From the NCBI RefSeq assembly GCF_001949145.1, contig NW_019091426.1, positions 71,941 through 111,267 on the forward strand: 39,327 bases of DNA, read 5' to 3'. The first letter of the stretch is position 1. Each line of letters opens with the position of its first letter. The stretch comes from Acanthaster planci (Eukaryota; Echinodermata; Asteroidea; Valvatida; Acanthasteridae). A model generated the notes under the pieces. The model worked only from the letters and a program-made list of their open reading frames with translations. It did not search any database and had not been told where the DNA came from. The translations under genes were made by a program, and so were the position numbers. Below, piece after piece: positions 1 to 12,559 of the stretch.

Positions 1-3000
1 TGTGCGGCCGTTTAACCAATGACTTTGGTCATTCGTGGCGCAGTGGCAACGTTTGTCACTCGGGGAAAAAGCTTCGAACGAAAACGTTTTTTCTTGGGCC
101 GAGCGCATCAGCCACCGCGTTGAAAGCATGTGTTATTGCTGGCATGCGCTGAGGTCTCGGGAATTCATTTTAAAAAAAACGCGACGAGCGGAAGTGTGCC
201 TTCGCTGACATCGCCGTTAAGTTTGGGCAAACGGTTAAACATGATGTGAATAATTATGATGGAGGGGACACCCTGTAAAATTCTAACATTGTACGAGCTT
301 AAGAGCAACGTTGTTCTCTCTGGTCCCAATGTTTCGAACCCATCAGCAAACTGTCCTCACCACTTGAAAGTCTGAGCTGAAGCTGTTCAGTGGGTCATAA
401 GTTCTGTGATTCGTAAGTGGGTTTACCACGATGCATCAAGACTGCCTCTTTAAGTTATTCCCTACACAGGTTCATCACTGCATCCTATACTGAACAGAAA
501 TCTCATCAACTGCATCGAATTGTTAAGGATGAGAAGGTACGGGGGTTGCGTTCGGCATGAATGATGACCTTTTTTTCTGTAGAGGTTGTAATTATGTGGC
601 TACTCTGAGTGGTTTAGCGGATATGAATTGCTCTTAGGTGCATTTTCCGGCATGCAGTTAGTAGAGAAGTTCTCTGTTGCTTGTACATGTGTGAGTAAAA
701 ATTGCAAAATTGGAAAATGTGGACAAAATATAGACTTGTAGATGAGTTGGCAAAAGAAACATCTGCTTTCGTGTGAAATAGACTCAATGCTCAAAATCCA
801 TGTAGGCCTATCTATTTAGCAAATGATTACTTTTATTTCCAGGAAGGTGAATTCAGTCGTGAATTGAAAAGATTAGCATACACTGTCCTGAATGTATCCT
901 GCATTACATTGACATTTCAGTTCAGCTCGAAATCGAAAGCACATCTGCAATTCCGTATTCCTTTTAAGTTATCAATCTCTTTCGCTATTTGTGCAGGCGA
1001 ATTTCCACGTAGTGTTATGCAACGGGTTCCTGGTCAAGCAATGGAGTTCTTATATGTGTTTACAAAAGTCAAAGTTGGGAACGTTTGATTGCAGAAATGG
1101 AACATACAAAGCCTATATAAAACCCTTTTTTGCTTAGCGTTGGCCACAACTGCATTATATTGCCTACGGAATGCTCTGCCTGGTACTCCCGGTAATCTCC
1201 ACGATGTTTTGATCGGCAGATCTATTGTATGGTGTTCTACTCGGGCCACATTACACTGCGTGGTTAGAGTTGCACTATGCGATGGGAGTTGTTTGGCACT
1301 GCGCGGTGGAAGTTTTCAGTCAGCGCAGTGAGTGTTGTTTAGCGGCAAAGTAAGTGTTGTTACTGGAAATTGTAGATTATTAGCACTGGAACAATTTCTT
1401 TTTGTCTGGCATATTTATATATATATATAGAGAGAGAAATACTAAAAGTATAAGTACTCGGGCAGGCGGTGATATAAACCTAAAAAAATTTAAATAATCT
1501 TAAATGCACTTCTGATCTTAACATTTTCCTTTCGTTCTTTTTTCTATTTAAGTTTCCACTTCAAGACTACCACAAAATAGTTTCGTTACATTTAACACGT
1601 GTGGGAACACATCGAGTCACCTGATTGGGATGTAGAGATTTACGGGGAAAAAAGTCAATTTCTGACAAGATAGGCCTAAGCCTATTTCTCTTCAGGTCAG
1701 GCAATTTTTCAACTTCTTAACGTTAGTAGGCTAGGAAAACATTTTACAGAGGCCTTTTCTGAGGTGATTTTTAAAGAAATAACGAAAGAAAAATTATTAC
1801 AACTTCTGAAATTTTAATGAAATTATCAATAAAATTTTTGCACATTAGTTTCCCTACCGAAGGATTCTGGAAGCGGTTACTTTTAGAGGTCAACTTTCAG
1901 GCTGTGTTAAAATGGACTTGGTGACCTCTTGTGATCATTCCATAAAAGCTCGAAAATTGGAGCCTACCATCAGATCGCGCTGCATAACAACTGTCACTGC
2001 GCAGTGAAACTACTCTTACCGTGCAGTGAAATTAATGATATCGATAATGATCGTGGTGAATTTGTTCCTGTATGGAGTGTGGGCATTCATTTTTCCTTGA
2101 ATACTTTGTTTATACCGATTAAAGAGGGCATTACCATAGTATATGCGAATTTCTTTGAGAAATGCAACATCAGAAGACATTATGGTCAAGTGTGTTGAGA
2201 GCGGCCATGCAGCCGAATGCTCGAAACAGGGCGTAACTTTTAACCATGCATGAGCCATACGCCACAAAATTATTTTGTGCCGTAGCTGCCACGAAAAGTT
2301 ACTTAGCTAAGAAAAGTTTTAATTATATTACATTTCTTGAACAAAACGATAAAGGCTTTTACGACGGCTGTTCCAATGCCATGTTACAACAGTCATGAAA
2401 CAGTCAATACCTCCTCCACGAGGGGTACAACTAACCCCAGAGTTCTAGGGGTATTCTCCGTCGGAACTGGTCAAAAACACAAAGTTTTCTCACAACTAGG
2501 CAACTTGTTTTCTTTACCTTCTGAAACAAAGTTGAAGTTTTTTGCATTACCCTTAAGTTTAGTTAAGTTTAGCGACGATGAACCTTAACGGTCCGAGCAC
2601 GATAAGTTAAGTCAAATCATTCATTCTTGTTTAGTTTGGCGCAACTTACGTTGCCTATTAAAAGTGACTACATATGTTAATTATTATGCCTTATGGCCTA
2701 CTTATTAAGTTTGTTGCACCGACGGGGGCTCCGATAGGCTTATCCGTCAAGTCGGACTTACTGACTCGTGACGTATGACATACGTTGTAAAATAAAGGCT
2801 ATCAAATGAGGGCGCGAGTTGCCGGGCCGAGCGCTACAACCGTCTAGTGCGTACCGCGCCGGCTGAAGGGATGGTAGACTAGGGAAGAGCAACGTAAGTC
2901 CGACTTGATTAAAGTCTAGTCTGTGTGTAGTCTTGGGTCCAAGACGCCTTTCGCAGTACGTGCTGCGATCCGATGTAGCCTATGTGTGCAGTGCGAGATT

Positions 3001-5306
3001 TCACTGTGAGCTCCCATTTGAGGCATACAAGTTGCTGGAGGCAGCGATTCGTCTGGTAATGGTTCTTCTCGCGGGCTAAACTCGACGGTCTTGAAACCAA
3101 GACTATAATCGTTGTGTAGCGGCATATGTACACGTCCACATAATGCGCTGCACTGGACTCGTTGACTTTGACGTGTAGGTACCATACTAATTCAAGTTAT
3201 AGTAGTTGTAGAAAGCGGTGGAAGTGATAAACAGGAAATCTCTATTTAATGATGCTACGTTATGAAATGATGTGAATGTTATGAACGATATTAATAATAT
3301 TAACAATTTTACAGAAAATCATCATCCCAGTTTTGGGGTTATACCATTTTGGTGTTTAGAATCGATACAAAATGGTTTTGAATTTTTGTGCACCTTTAGG
3401 ACGGTAAAATTTCGGGGACATTCGAAACGACCCAGTCCTTGAAAATTTCAGTCGGTGGATTCAAAATAAATGCATGAAATCAATGCACTAAGGTTGGATC
3501 CTGAATTTTGCGTCAGGTTTTTCTCGCAGAAGTCATTTTCTAGTCAAAATTAATTGATAAAAAGTGCAACATTTTGCAATTTTATTCATTTCACTTTTTC
3601 TGTACACTTCCGAGATTCACTTTTACACACATGTACTTAGACATCATAACAATAGAAGAAAAAAATTGTGGTGTTGAGTTTAGATTTTACCGAAATTCAT
3701 TTGTGTTTGTCTCATTCTGGTATCCGTCGGAGATCGGTGTTTGAAAAAATCGTGCCACTATAGTGGTTTGCTCGCACCAAATTACTTGAAAATGAAATGT
3801 GCGTGCGTGCTTAAGGGCATGAACTAACGTATTTCTCAAAAAAAATTCACTGTACCAAAAATTAAAAAGTCCATGCGACCTTCAAAAAGAATGTACACGC
3901 ATTTACTTTTTCACTTTGCCTTGAATTTGCATGCCTTTAAAATTATCGAACTGTTCTGAATCAATTATCCACTGACCTTTGGTTCAATGAGGGTACGTTT
4001 CATTTTCGTACATCATTAATTCATGTATAACGTTAGAGATAACGGATTTGGTAAAATTCTATTGTTTTTAAATGAACCTCTTGCAATTCCCAATAGAGGC
4101 TTCAGCCACCAATTGATTGAATCTGATATGCCAGGCAGATGTCCATTGCGTTTTCTGGGGCTTTTCAGGAGACCATCATCAAGTTCAGAAGGAAATTTGC
4201 TGCCGCCAGCGGCCACATCATTTTGAAGTTTAACCTACCGAGATCTGAGTGCAGAACCAGGTATGTGGTTCAGAGCAGTAACATTTCAAACTACGCGTAT
4301 GCATGACGCAGAGAACAGTCTTCCGCTCAAGACGAGTCATTTGTGCATGCTGCCTTGGGAGGGTAATCACCACAAAACCTTGTTCTTTGAGGTGTTTGTT
4401 TGTGCATGTGTTCCGGTGTGTAGAAGTGTTCCGCTCCTCGGACTTGAATAGGAAGAATACCTACACTGCCTGCTTACTAGAGCTCTTACTTTTTATACCT
4501 AACTCCTGGGCTGTGTCCGAATTATTTGGCAGATGCGGTTAAACTTCTGTGTTAGAAGTTGGTATTGCTGCATTCTATAACCACTTGTGTTTTCTAAAAC
4601 CTTTGCCAAATAGTGGCACTGTTCTGTCTTTTAGGGTCCTGGAAAAGAAGGACAAAAATAAGGAAGGGGTATAGTCTTCAAGGGGGCGGTCTGCACTCAA
4701 GTTTGGTTTACCCAATCAAACTGTTTCAACCTGTGACGGGAGCCGTCTGAAGCCGGTGAACAAACTGCCAACAGAACAAACATGACTGCAAAAATCATCA
4801 GGAATTCTAATATAGTTACAACTTTTTAAAGATACCGTTGATTCAGAGTGAATTCTGGCATGTGTTTATTTTATCTTCCGGATGTCTTTTACATGAAATC
4901 TCTAATTTTGATTGCTTTATTTGCCGTATTCGTGTCTTATTTATATGTCATATCCACCCTATTGACACGCCCAGTTACGCGTAGAACTAATAGGCAAGGA
5001 CGTCCAACACGTTCAAAACAAAAGGGTTAGTTATGACCAGATGGACAGTGTTTGACATGCAGAAAAGTAGAGTTGTTGTAATGACTCGAGGTGACTCGCC
5101 TCAAGTCCCGACAGGTAAATGACTCGACTCCATTCACAAAAATTGGTGACTCGTTACAACTCTGCCGAAAAGTAAATTTAATCATAGTACTGTTTGTTTT
5201 GAGGAAGTCAGTTAAGCAACATATACATTGGTTCCAATTGAAGATGTGCAAAATTTGATTCAAGGCATGGTTCTAGAATTTGGTTGCTTTGGGACGTGAC
5301 AATATG
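1..5306. other. Intergenic, no gene recognised
   Basis: AT-rich sequence with only short open frames lacking similarity, splice-supported structure or coding-like composition. A GC-richer patch at 2800-3180 ends in a donor-like caacgtaagt at 2890-2899 but gives no recognisable protein. Degenerate CACTGCG motifs recur at 1250-1330 and around 1995-2030. Confidence 0.5.
1412..1437. repeat. TA/GA microsatellite
   Basis: A short (TA)n tract running directly into (GA)n. Confidence 0.7.
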
Positions 5307-5580
5307 CACTGAAAATTGCCCGGGGTAAATTTTAACCCAAGGAATGGTGAAAACTACAACTACTCAAATATGGGCTGTTAACCAAATTTTGGAATTATAA
5401 GAATTACTTTCTGTTTCATATTTCACCCATAAAATTAGTGGATAAAAACCATTGTTAGGTTAAAACAAGCCAAAAGTCAATTTCAATCACCCAAATTGAG
5501 TTAAAACAGCCTAAACTATTGTGTACTTGCAGTTTACACCCTCCCTTGGGTTAAAATTTAACCCAGCAATTTTCGGTGTG
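5307..5580. mobile_element. MITE with about 36-bp terminal inverted repeats
   Basis: The left end (from CACTGAAAATTGC, running on to TTTTAACCCAAGG) is mirrored at the right end (CCTTGGGTTAAAATT to CAATTTTCGGTGTG). The two are inverted with a few mismatches and 200 bases between. No open frame is inside. No clear target-site duplication, so the superfamily is unassigned. Confidence 0.65.
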
Positions 5581-5827
5581 TGATGTCGCTGGGATCACTT
5601 CCCGCCATTTGAACAGACGGGATGCCCAACCAAATTTCGATGAATTAGGCCTATTAGCCTGAGGCACTGTTTCCGAGAATTTAAGTAATAATATTACTTC
5701 AATTGGTCACAGTATTGTATTAAAAATAATTCTTTTAAAACAGTTTACTGTAAACCACAGTGCTTTTGGGATACGTTGTGTTATCTGGCCATAAACTGTT
5801 GTACGAACATGCTTATATTGCGAATAT

Positions 5828-5865
5828 GCTTATTCTGCATATAAAGGTTTATATGCAGAATAAGC
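5828..5865. repeat. Perfect 18-bp hairpin with 2-base spacer
   Basis: The arms are GCTTATTCTGCATATAAA (5828-5845) and its exact reverse complement (5848-5865), separated by GG. It stands alone in AT-rich DNA with no gene nearby. It could be the centre of a fold-back element or a recent inverted duplication. Confidence 0.85.
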
Positions 5866-7408
5866 TTTCTCCATTATGATACGAATTTACCATGTAATAT
5901 CTATAGCTGTCAGTAAATCGCCATTATTTTCATATTTCATTTCGCATGTTGCATAACCCAGTTTTAAACAAAATATTTAGCAGTTTTCTTCATTCCTGGT
6001 CTGTTCGACGAGAATATTCCATTATTATGCCCTGCTATACGCCTACGATAAAATATCCTTCTGGCTGTTGTACTCCCAATGGCTACGAGCAGAATTTTAT
6101 TTTTTTACCGTAGTTATTAAACAGCATGACTAATAGAAATTCAATTTTTCTACGATAATGCAAATGTAATGGTTCGACAAACGTACTGGAAATGTCTTGT
6201 GAATGCCTAGATCGAAATCTAATGCGAGAAAATGCACCTGTTTCATTTTATCGTAATTTACTAAGCTTATGAAAATCTAGGTAGACGACATATTACTTTT
6301 TTCACGGTCTAATAATGTCAACAAACGGTGATAAAGTAATTAAATATTCCAACAGCAGCCATAGGACGAGCAAAACAGAGCATGTAAGTGCGTAGTCTAT
6401 ATACTTGTCTACACAATATTGACAGCGTAGCATGGATGGAGACTCGGAACAAGACTGTGCACCTACGCGTGTAGCCTACATACTCGGAACCAGACTACAA
6501 TTACCAGCGGCAGCGATGCACAGCGAAACATTTCTCATGTGCATGTACGGACCCCACGGACCCAAATAGCGGCAAAATACCAGCTGAATTTGTTTCTTTT
6601 ATGGGACTTCCACTTGTATCCGAAAAATTAATCGAGATAGATATTTTGTTTCCTTTTGTCTACCTGCAGTTCCTTTTTGACTCTGCAGTGCCAACTTTGT
6701 TGCCCGAGTTTCGGCGGCGACCATTGATCTCCATAACGGAGATCAGTGGTGGCGACGGTTGGTTGTGTGTGCTGCATCTCCATGCGCTGTTAGTTTTAAT
6801 AATAATAGAAGATGAAGAATTTTTTGGACTAAGCGTAGCCGATGCAATGGCCAAATTTGAATGAGACGCGTGACTGTTTTCTAACAAGGGTGCGGACAAA
6901 TGGTCATCTTTGGAACTAGTGTTTTACGTCCGGTTACCCTGTACATGTACATATAGGTAATTTTGCAAATTCAAACATAGCAGAGCATTATTGTTGATCT
7001 TCATTGTGGAGTAAATGTAAATTCATTGAGGAGTAAGTGTAAAATACAACATTATATAAAAATTATGGATCCTCGTGGGCGGCATGACGTCAGTTCGGAT
7101 TTTTAACACGTAGCAAAGGGGCGAATTTATCCATCGTGCTATGGAAAAATGTGCAGAAGTTCCCAGCCGGTATCCGACCCGAAAATTATCACTCAATAGT
7201 CATACAGGTCAGTAAGAACACAAAACAAATCCAGTAGACTGCACATACTGGTTTAGGTGCTGTTTTCTTTTTTTCATCATTGTTTTTTTTACAATTATCA
7301 TACTAATTTGAAGAACTACCACAAGAGTGATTACCAGAGGTTTATATCAGAGGCACCACATGTACTCATTTCTTTTTGGAACCATTTTTCTGTAATTATT
7401 ACTATCTT
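5866..7408. other. Intergenic, no gene recognised
   Basis: No recognisable coding signal. A palindromic TGACGTCA (CRE-type site) is at 7085-7092, without a supported gene beside it. Confidence 0.45.
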
Positions 7409-7932
7409 TTAGTTATTTTCCTCTTCATCATTTAGCTGAAATGGTCCTTCAAATTTAACAGCATGCATGTTTAGGCATAACCCTATTCAAGGCTTTGTTG
7501 ATGACTTTCATGCCTTTATTAAGTTTTCCTTCGAGATCATCCACAGTGTCCTTGTGAGTTTCATGATACTTCAAATACAGGCAACTTGAAAGAAACTCCT
7601 AACAGTTGTCAAAAAGTCTTGCTTGCCTGCCCAGAGGGTCTGTCTGTTTGCCTTTTGCATGACTTGACGTAGTATTTTTCATACTTTTCATCCCACATAT
7701 CTCCTTACTTGTTCTAGTTTCAGCCAGCCAATATCTTGGTAGGTGGCATTGTCTTCCAATTCTGATGAACTGTCTTCATCCGAGGTTTCGTCATCAACCT
7801 TTTCAACAGATTCTGAATCATCGTCTCCTTCATTCATGTCTGATGTCTCAGCGTGGATATTTTCTATGTGCCTCTCTAGATTAGATTTCCATTTAAAGCA
7901 TTTGTCACACTGGTGATAAGCATAGGGCTTGA
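7409..7932 (-). pseudogene. Decayed C2H2 zinc-finger coding remnant
   Basis: After an acceptor-like tttctgcag (minus strand, at 7933) the frame reads KPYAYHQCDKCFKWKSNLER, then HIENIH, a C2H2 finger with the usual KPY linker, followed by an acidic Ser/Asp/Glu-rich tail to about 7690. The first zinc-binding cysteine is replaced by tyrosine (codon tat where tgt is expected). Coding-like reading then continues in other frames: 7698-7612 (MWDEKYEKYYVKSCKR), 7580-7458 (YLKYHETHKDTVDDLEGKL) and 7459-7409 (VKFEGPFQLNDEEENN), each ending in a stop. This pattern fits a frameshifted pseudogene. Whether it came from a host zinc-finger gene or a transposon-encoded protein is not clear. Confidence 0.4.
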
Positions 7933-8060
7933 CTGCAGAAATAATTTTAACATTCATGTAGACCCTTGGAAGGATGATCTTTAAACAACACGAAACGAAT
8001 GAAATCATTCAATGTATCATGTATATACATAAGTATGTATGTGTATTTCCCTGTCCATCG

Positions 8061-8303
8061 GCTCTTTTCCCATTCTACATTTGCTTTTTTATTTTTTTCC
8101 TCTTTTCACTGCTCATTTTGATCTTTACATTGCTCATTTCCTTTTTTAATTGCTCAATTTGCTCTTTTCATCGCTCATTTCCTCTTTTCATTAATCATTT
8201 TGCTCTTTTCATTGCTCATTTTACTCTTCGTTTTTCAGTTTTCTCCTTTCATTGCTTATTTGTTCTTTTCATTTCTCATTTTGCTCTTTTCGTTGCTCAT
8301 GTT
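8061..8303. repeat. Pyrimidine-rich minisatellite, about 21-bp period
   Basis: Roughly eleven imperfect copies of a unit like GCTCATTTTGCTCTTTTCATT. The open frame across it is a by-product of the repeat (Phe/Leu/Ser/His-rich) and is not treated as a gene. Confidence 0.75.
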
Positions 8304-10725
8304 TCTCTCAGCTGAAATTCCAATTAAATTTGAAACTAATAGCAAAACGATTTAATGGGGTTTTCTGAAGAAAAAACTGATCAAAGTCGGAAAACCTTCA
8401 AGAAAAATGATCAGTGAAGTCGCACCCCTGTATATTTTCCATGGCCCGCTCACACTTCTTACCGCCAACGCCATTTGTGCGCAGGGGTGCATAATTATGA
8501 ACTTATTAGTGAAGTGGTCTAGGCAGTGTCCGGTCCCTCAAAGCATTGTTGACAGATTTGTTAGGTATGATTACTTATTCAACTGTCAAGATACTTATTC
8601 ATGGCTTCACACCCACACCCTGGCGTGGATATAAAGCGTGATGCAAACACTGTACAGTCGAAGAGACAGGGGTTACTATGATGGACTTTTACAATTCAAC
8701 AAATCGTTAGTCTATCCGTTAAGGACTTCTAAAGGGGAAATATTCAAGAACACAGTTCTATCGAAAAACAATCCTTCCAAGCTACAGAGTTTTTCGTTCG
8801 ACATAAAAAAGTATGTACATGCAGGCTAGTATTAGTTGATGTTAGCCGAATGGTTTCCAGAACTAACGCTGGCCGTCGAGCGAGTTGTTTTAAAATGTAT
8901 ATCTACAACGCTGTGTTCCCTTTCAAGAACCTTGAAATTCGGTTTCATTTGTAGCGGTCATGAAAGTGAATTTAAAACCGTTAATATGAGCCTCTTTCCA
9001 ATAGTCTTTTATTTCAATTCAAATAATTAAGGGTTGGGAATAAATTACAAAATGTAACGGGTTAGGGGGGTCTGTTGAGTCAGAGAATGATGAGAACCTG
9101 GCGTATATACGCACCGTATACTTACGACTGTCTTGCCTGTTTGTAGTCTCAGTCACAATCAGCCGATGGGGGAGGACGGGGACGAACGAGGGAATAAAGG
9201 AACAACTTTGCTATAATTATGCGGGGTCGAAGGGTAGGGATGGGGAGGTTGAGGCAGTCCAGGCTCACCAGGAAGGTTTCACCATCAGAAGAAGAAGTAG
9301 TCAACTAATAAAAATGCGCAGGCGCAAGTATAAATAAGTGACAGACCACGAAGAGAATTACTCGAGGAAACCGTAGCGTCTGTATTCAAAACACAACTCA
9401 AAATTACCTCATTTATTTCTTCAATCACTTGAGTGCCTCTATCTCATTTACGTCAAACGAATTATTTACATATCCGTTCATCTCATTCGCTGGTCAAAAT
9501 GGGTGATCGACTCAGGTTGCTGCAGCTAGCCTATATGCGTACCGTAATGGTGGTCAGCGGGATTAATTTTACTACGCCTGCTTCAGTAATTAGGCTAGAC
9601 CGGCTGAATTGTGCAAACTAGCTGTTGGGCTGACCTCGAAAGTTTCTGACCAGTTTACTTCACGGCACTTCTCTGCCAACTTATTACAGTTATTTTCACG
9701 GCACTTCTTTGCCAACTTATTCTTCTCAGCTCTTGTAAGCAAATTAATCGTCACGGCACTTCCTTGCCGACTTCATACGCACCGCTGGTTAGCCTTGCAC
9801 ACACGGCACTTGCAAGCCGTTCCTTCTGCACGCGGGACTTGTTTGTAAGAATCGAACCACACGAATGCACGTGGCGGTTGCATTTAATAGATTTCTGGCA
9901 GCGTTGAGCGCACTACAATTGGATTGGCTATTATGTGCGCGGCTTATACGCAAATGAGTTACTCGCTCCGACCAGCTGTTTCCAGCATTCTACAAACAGT
10001 ATTTGTTTAACGCACTTATCCTATTACTACACTGGAGCATGACTATGCCTGCATACACACACTTCTAACATTAGCCAGTTGCGTTAATATGTGAAACCGT
10101 TGTGGATAGAATCTGTAAAGAAACAACAACTCATAAGGAAATTAGTCAGCACTGAAAGATAGATACAAAAATTTCAAGGATTTCTACAATTATCTGGGAT
10201 GTGTCCTGGAAAGTCAGTATAAGTGCTACCGCTGCCAAAATCTCTCAAGAATGTGTTTCTGTGAGAAGAGCAATTTCTACATCAAGACACTCGGACACCC
10301 TCGATATAAGTGACATTTTATTGATTGTACACAAATCATCGCTACCGATGGTTCGTGCACAAACCGGACTGAGCCAATAAGGAAACGGCGCCTATGGTTT
10401 GTGGACTGATAGAACGTAGCCAATCAGAGAGTTGCACACAATCATCTTCAGTCCCTGCCCATGCCGGCCTTCACGACGGAGGCTGATACCGTGCACGATA
10501 AGGGGCCGATGGGTATCTCGGACTATCTCCCCCCCCCCATGTCCAATCCTTATACACACTCTAGACTATTGTTACCTAACATATCCCCCCTAGAAGTCTG
10601 TAAAGAATTCATGAGATTCCGATAAAACAATGACCAACACAAAGGCGGGGGGCTCTCTCTGCCCCATATCTTGCATCATATGGATTACGTAATGCATAGA
10701 GGAAGGACACCCAAGGAGTTTGAAC
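8304..10725. other. Intergenic, no gene recognised
   Basis: Apart from the CACGGCACTT repeat (9661-9825) nothing is identified. Short frames at 8407-9030 and 9433-9848 have no recognisable similarity. Confidence 0.45.
9661..9825. repeat. Four spaced copies of a CACGGCACTT motif
   Basis: CACGGCACTT followed by a TTGCC-like block occurs at 9661, 9697, 9752 and 9802, at intervals of 36, 55 and 50 bases. The first two copies share about 25 bases. It looks like a decayed tandem repeat. Confidence 0.55.
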
Positions 10726-11870
10726 TGCCCGCGTATTTTTATGTACACCGTAGCCTAGGGTTTTTTCTCTGGTGGTGCCAATGCGCGCATGAAAAGAGAC
10801 TAGTGCTAAGCACATACACGAGCGCATGGGATGTAACGTGGGGCGGAAACATGGCATAATTGTTAAGACAGTCCAAAGGGTTTCAATGCATTTCACTAAA
10901 AATTGCAAGACGTATAGCTTTAGGTGCTGCTAAATGTCATGTGAGAGCTCCGCTAGGAATCGTGGTAGGCCAACGCAATGCAAAACGTGAACAAACCAAA
11001 CATAACTTCACGACCGAAATTACGGCTCAAAATGAGTAAAATTTTTATTGAGTCTTTCGACCGTTTCCTTCTTCCATGCTTCAAATGCATACAGGCAAAA
11101 ACAGTGGCGCACAAAGGATTCGAACTTTTTATATCATTCTTTGCTGTGCTATACAGTGCACAGCTAGCAGTAATAAGTTTTGATATTGGGAGTCTTTTAC
11201 CGTAGATATATATGACGCATTATTGACGCACTTTGCTGCAAAGCCATAACCAGCTGTCTGCTTGTTCGAGGTTCTGTAAGCTGAACATGCCTATAGGAAA
11301 TGACGCAGACGAGGTTGCAATCAGGGCTTCAAGAACAACCTGAATACGTTTCAAGCAAAATATTTTGAAATATTGTTGTTGTTTTTTTAATGGAAACGAA
11401 ACAAAAAATGAAAGAAGAGAGACGAATTCGAAAGGGCTGGAAATCTCAATCCGCTTGAAAACAACCTTCATAATGTTTGCCACATCGCACATGTACTTTA
11501 TTCCCCTCCCCCGAAAAAAATAATAATGCTAAAAAACATTGCGTGAGCTTGGCTATATCCTAGCTCATCAAGCCAGCGATCACGGTGGTGATTAAAATTC
11601 TGCTTTTCACACACACCAAAGAAATAACTTGAAGAGGAATCGCCCCAATACTGTCACAGTCCGTCGGTCTATCACCTCTGAAGTATCAATTGTCGGAACT
11701 AAATACAGAGATTTTATTTGTTGCAGTACAGGCACCATCCTTTCGTGTTTTCGCGCGCTCGCTCTGACTGGTTTCAGTCAGCCTTAGTCTCTTTTCAAGC
11801 GCGATGAACCAGCACTACCTGAGCGAAAAACCCTAGGCTACGGTGTAAATAAAAAATACGCCGCCCGGGC
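10726..11870. mobile_element. Putative non-autonomous DNA transposon with ~80-bp inverted ends
   Basis: The segment 10726-10806 is repeated inverted at about 11781-11870. Shared blocks include ACACCGTAGCCTAGGG (10745-10760, inverted at 11831-11846) and GAAAAGAGACTA (10791-10802, inverted at 11785-11796), with similar spacing of 30 and 34 bases. Similarity stops sharply at GCCC/GGGC outer ends. The 970 bases between contain no recognisable transposase. No target duplication seen, so an inverted duplication is an alternative. Confidence 0.55.
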
Positions 11871-12559
11871 TGTATGTAACATCTTGCCAATTACCGCTTT
11901 CTGTATGCCTGGTATGTCCATAGCCAGCCTAGAGCGCAGCGAACACTTGCTCCGCACCGTTTCCCAGCCACGAAAACCCCTTTGTACCTTTATATGATCG
12001 CGGCAGCAATTTGTCGCTGGTAATCTACATCTTTAAAACTCTGTGCGTGGCACTGAGTTAATAGGAAATTGAATATTCATACTTTGTTGGTGCTTGGTAA
12101 TGATCTCATGAGTTGCTTGCATTACTACGCTGTGTGCCCTAAATCTATATGTGCAGTCATTGCCCTTAATGAGCGCTATAAATTTCTTCTGGAGTTATTT
12201 TGGAATAACTAGCCAGTTGTTTGCAAGATTATGTGTTTTGTTTAAATCTTTTTATTATGGCATTTGTACAAAAGCGAATTTTATGAGATTTTGCGATCAC
12301 TCCCTGTGATGAAATAGCGCATTTTGTTACTTATGAACTTACTTTTCCAGTAAAAGTCTACATTATGTTGGTGAGTCATAGCCAAATCGTACCAACTATT
12401 CGAACACTGATGTATTGGACAGAGAATAAAATTATAAACTTTGCATGGATAATGGAACAGTGTATCAAAATCTAAAAAGTTTATTTACAGTAGCAAAAGT
12501 AGGTCTAATACTAAGTATCAGGGATTTTTCTTTCTCTCATTTCCCGGACACAGCAATAA
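11871..12559. other. Intergenic upstream of NPEPL1, nothing recognised
   Basis: No open frame or repeat that can be supported. An AATAAA occurs near 12425 but no gene on the plus strand precedes it. Confidence 0.45.

Noticed and set aside
2916-3185. 89-codon minus-strand open frame in a GC-richer patch
   Set aside because: No recognisable similarity, overlapping frames equally open, no supporting splice or poly-A signal.
4848-5030. Short plus-strand frame with a hydrophobic segment and basic tail, like a signal-anchor peptide
   Set aside because: Composition can arise by chance in AT-rich DNA; no similarity or neighbouring exons.
6601-6864. 87-codon plus-strand frame
   Set aside because: Opposite strand is also open over the same stretch and neither shows a known domain.
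7974-8315. 113-codon plus-strand open frame rich in Phe, Leu, Ser and His
   Set aside because: It is the translation of the pyrimidine-rich 21-bp minisatellite; no domain and no splice context.
9661-9825. CRISPR-like spaced repeats
   Set aside because: Repeats are imperfect, short and unevenly spaced, in eukaryotic DNA with no cas genes.
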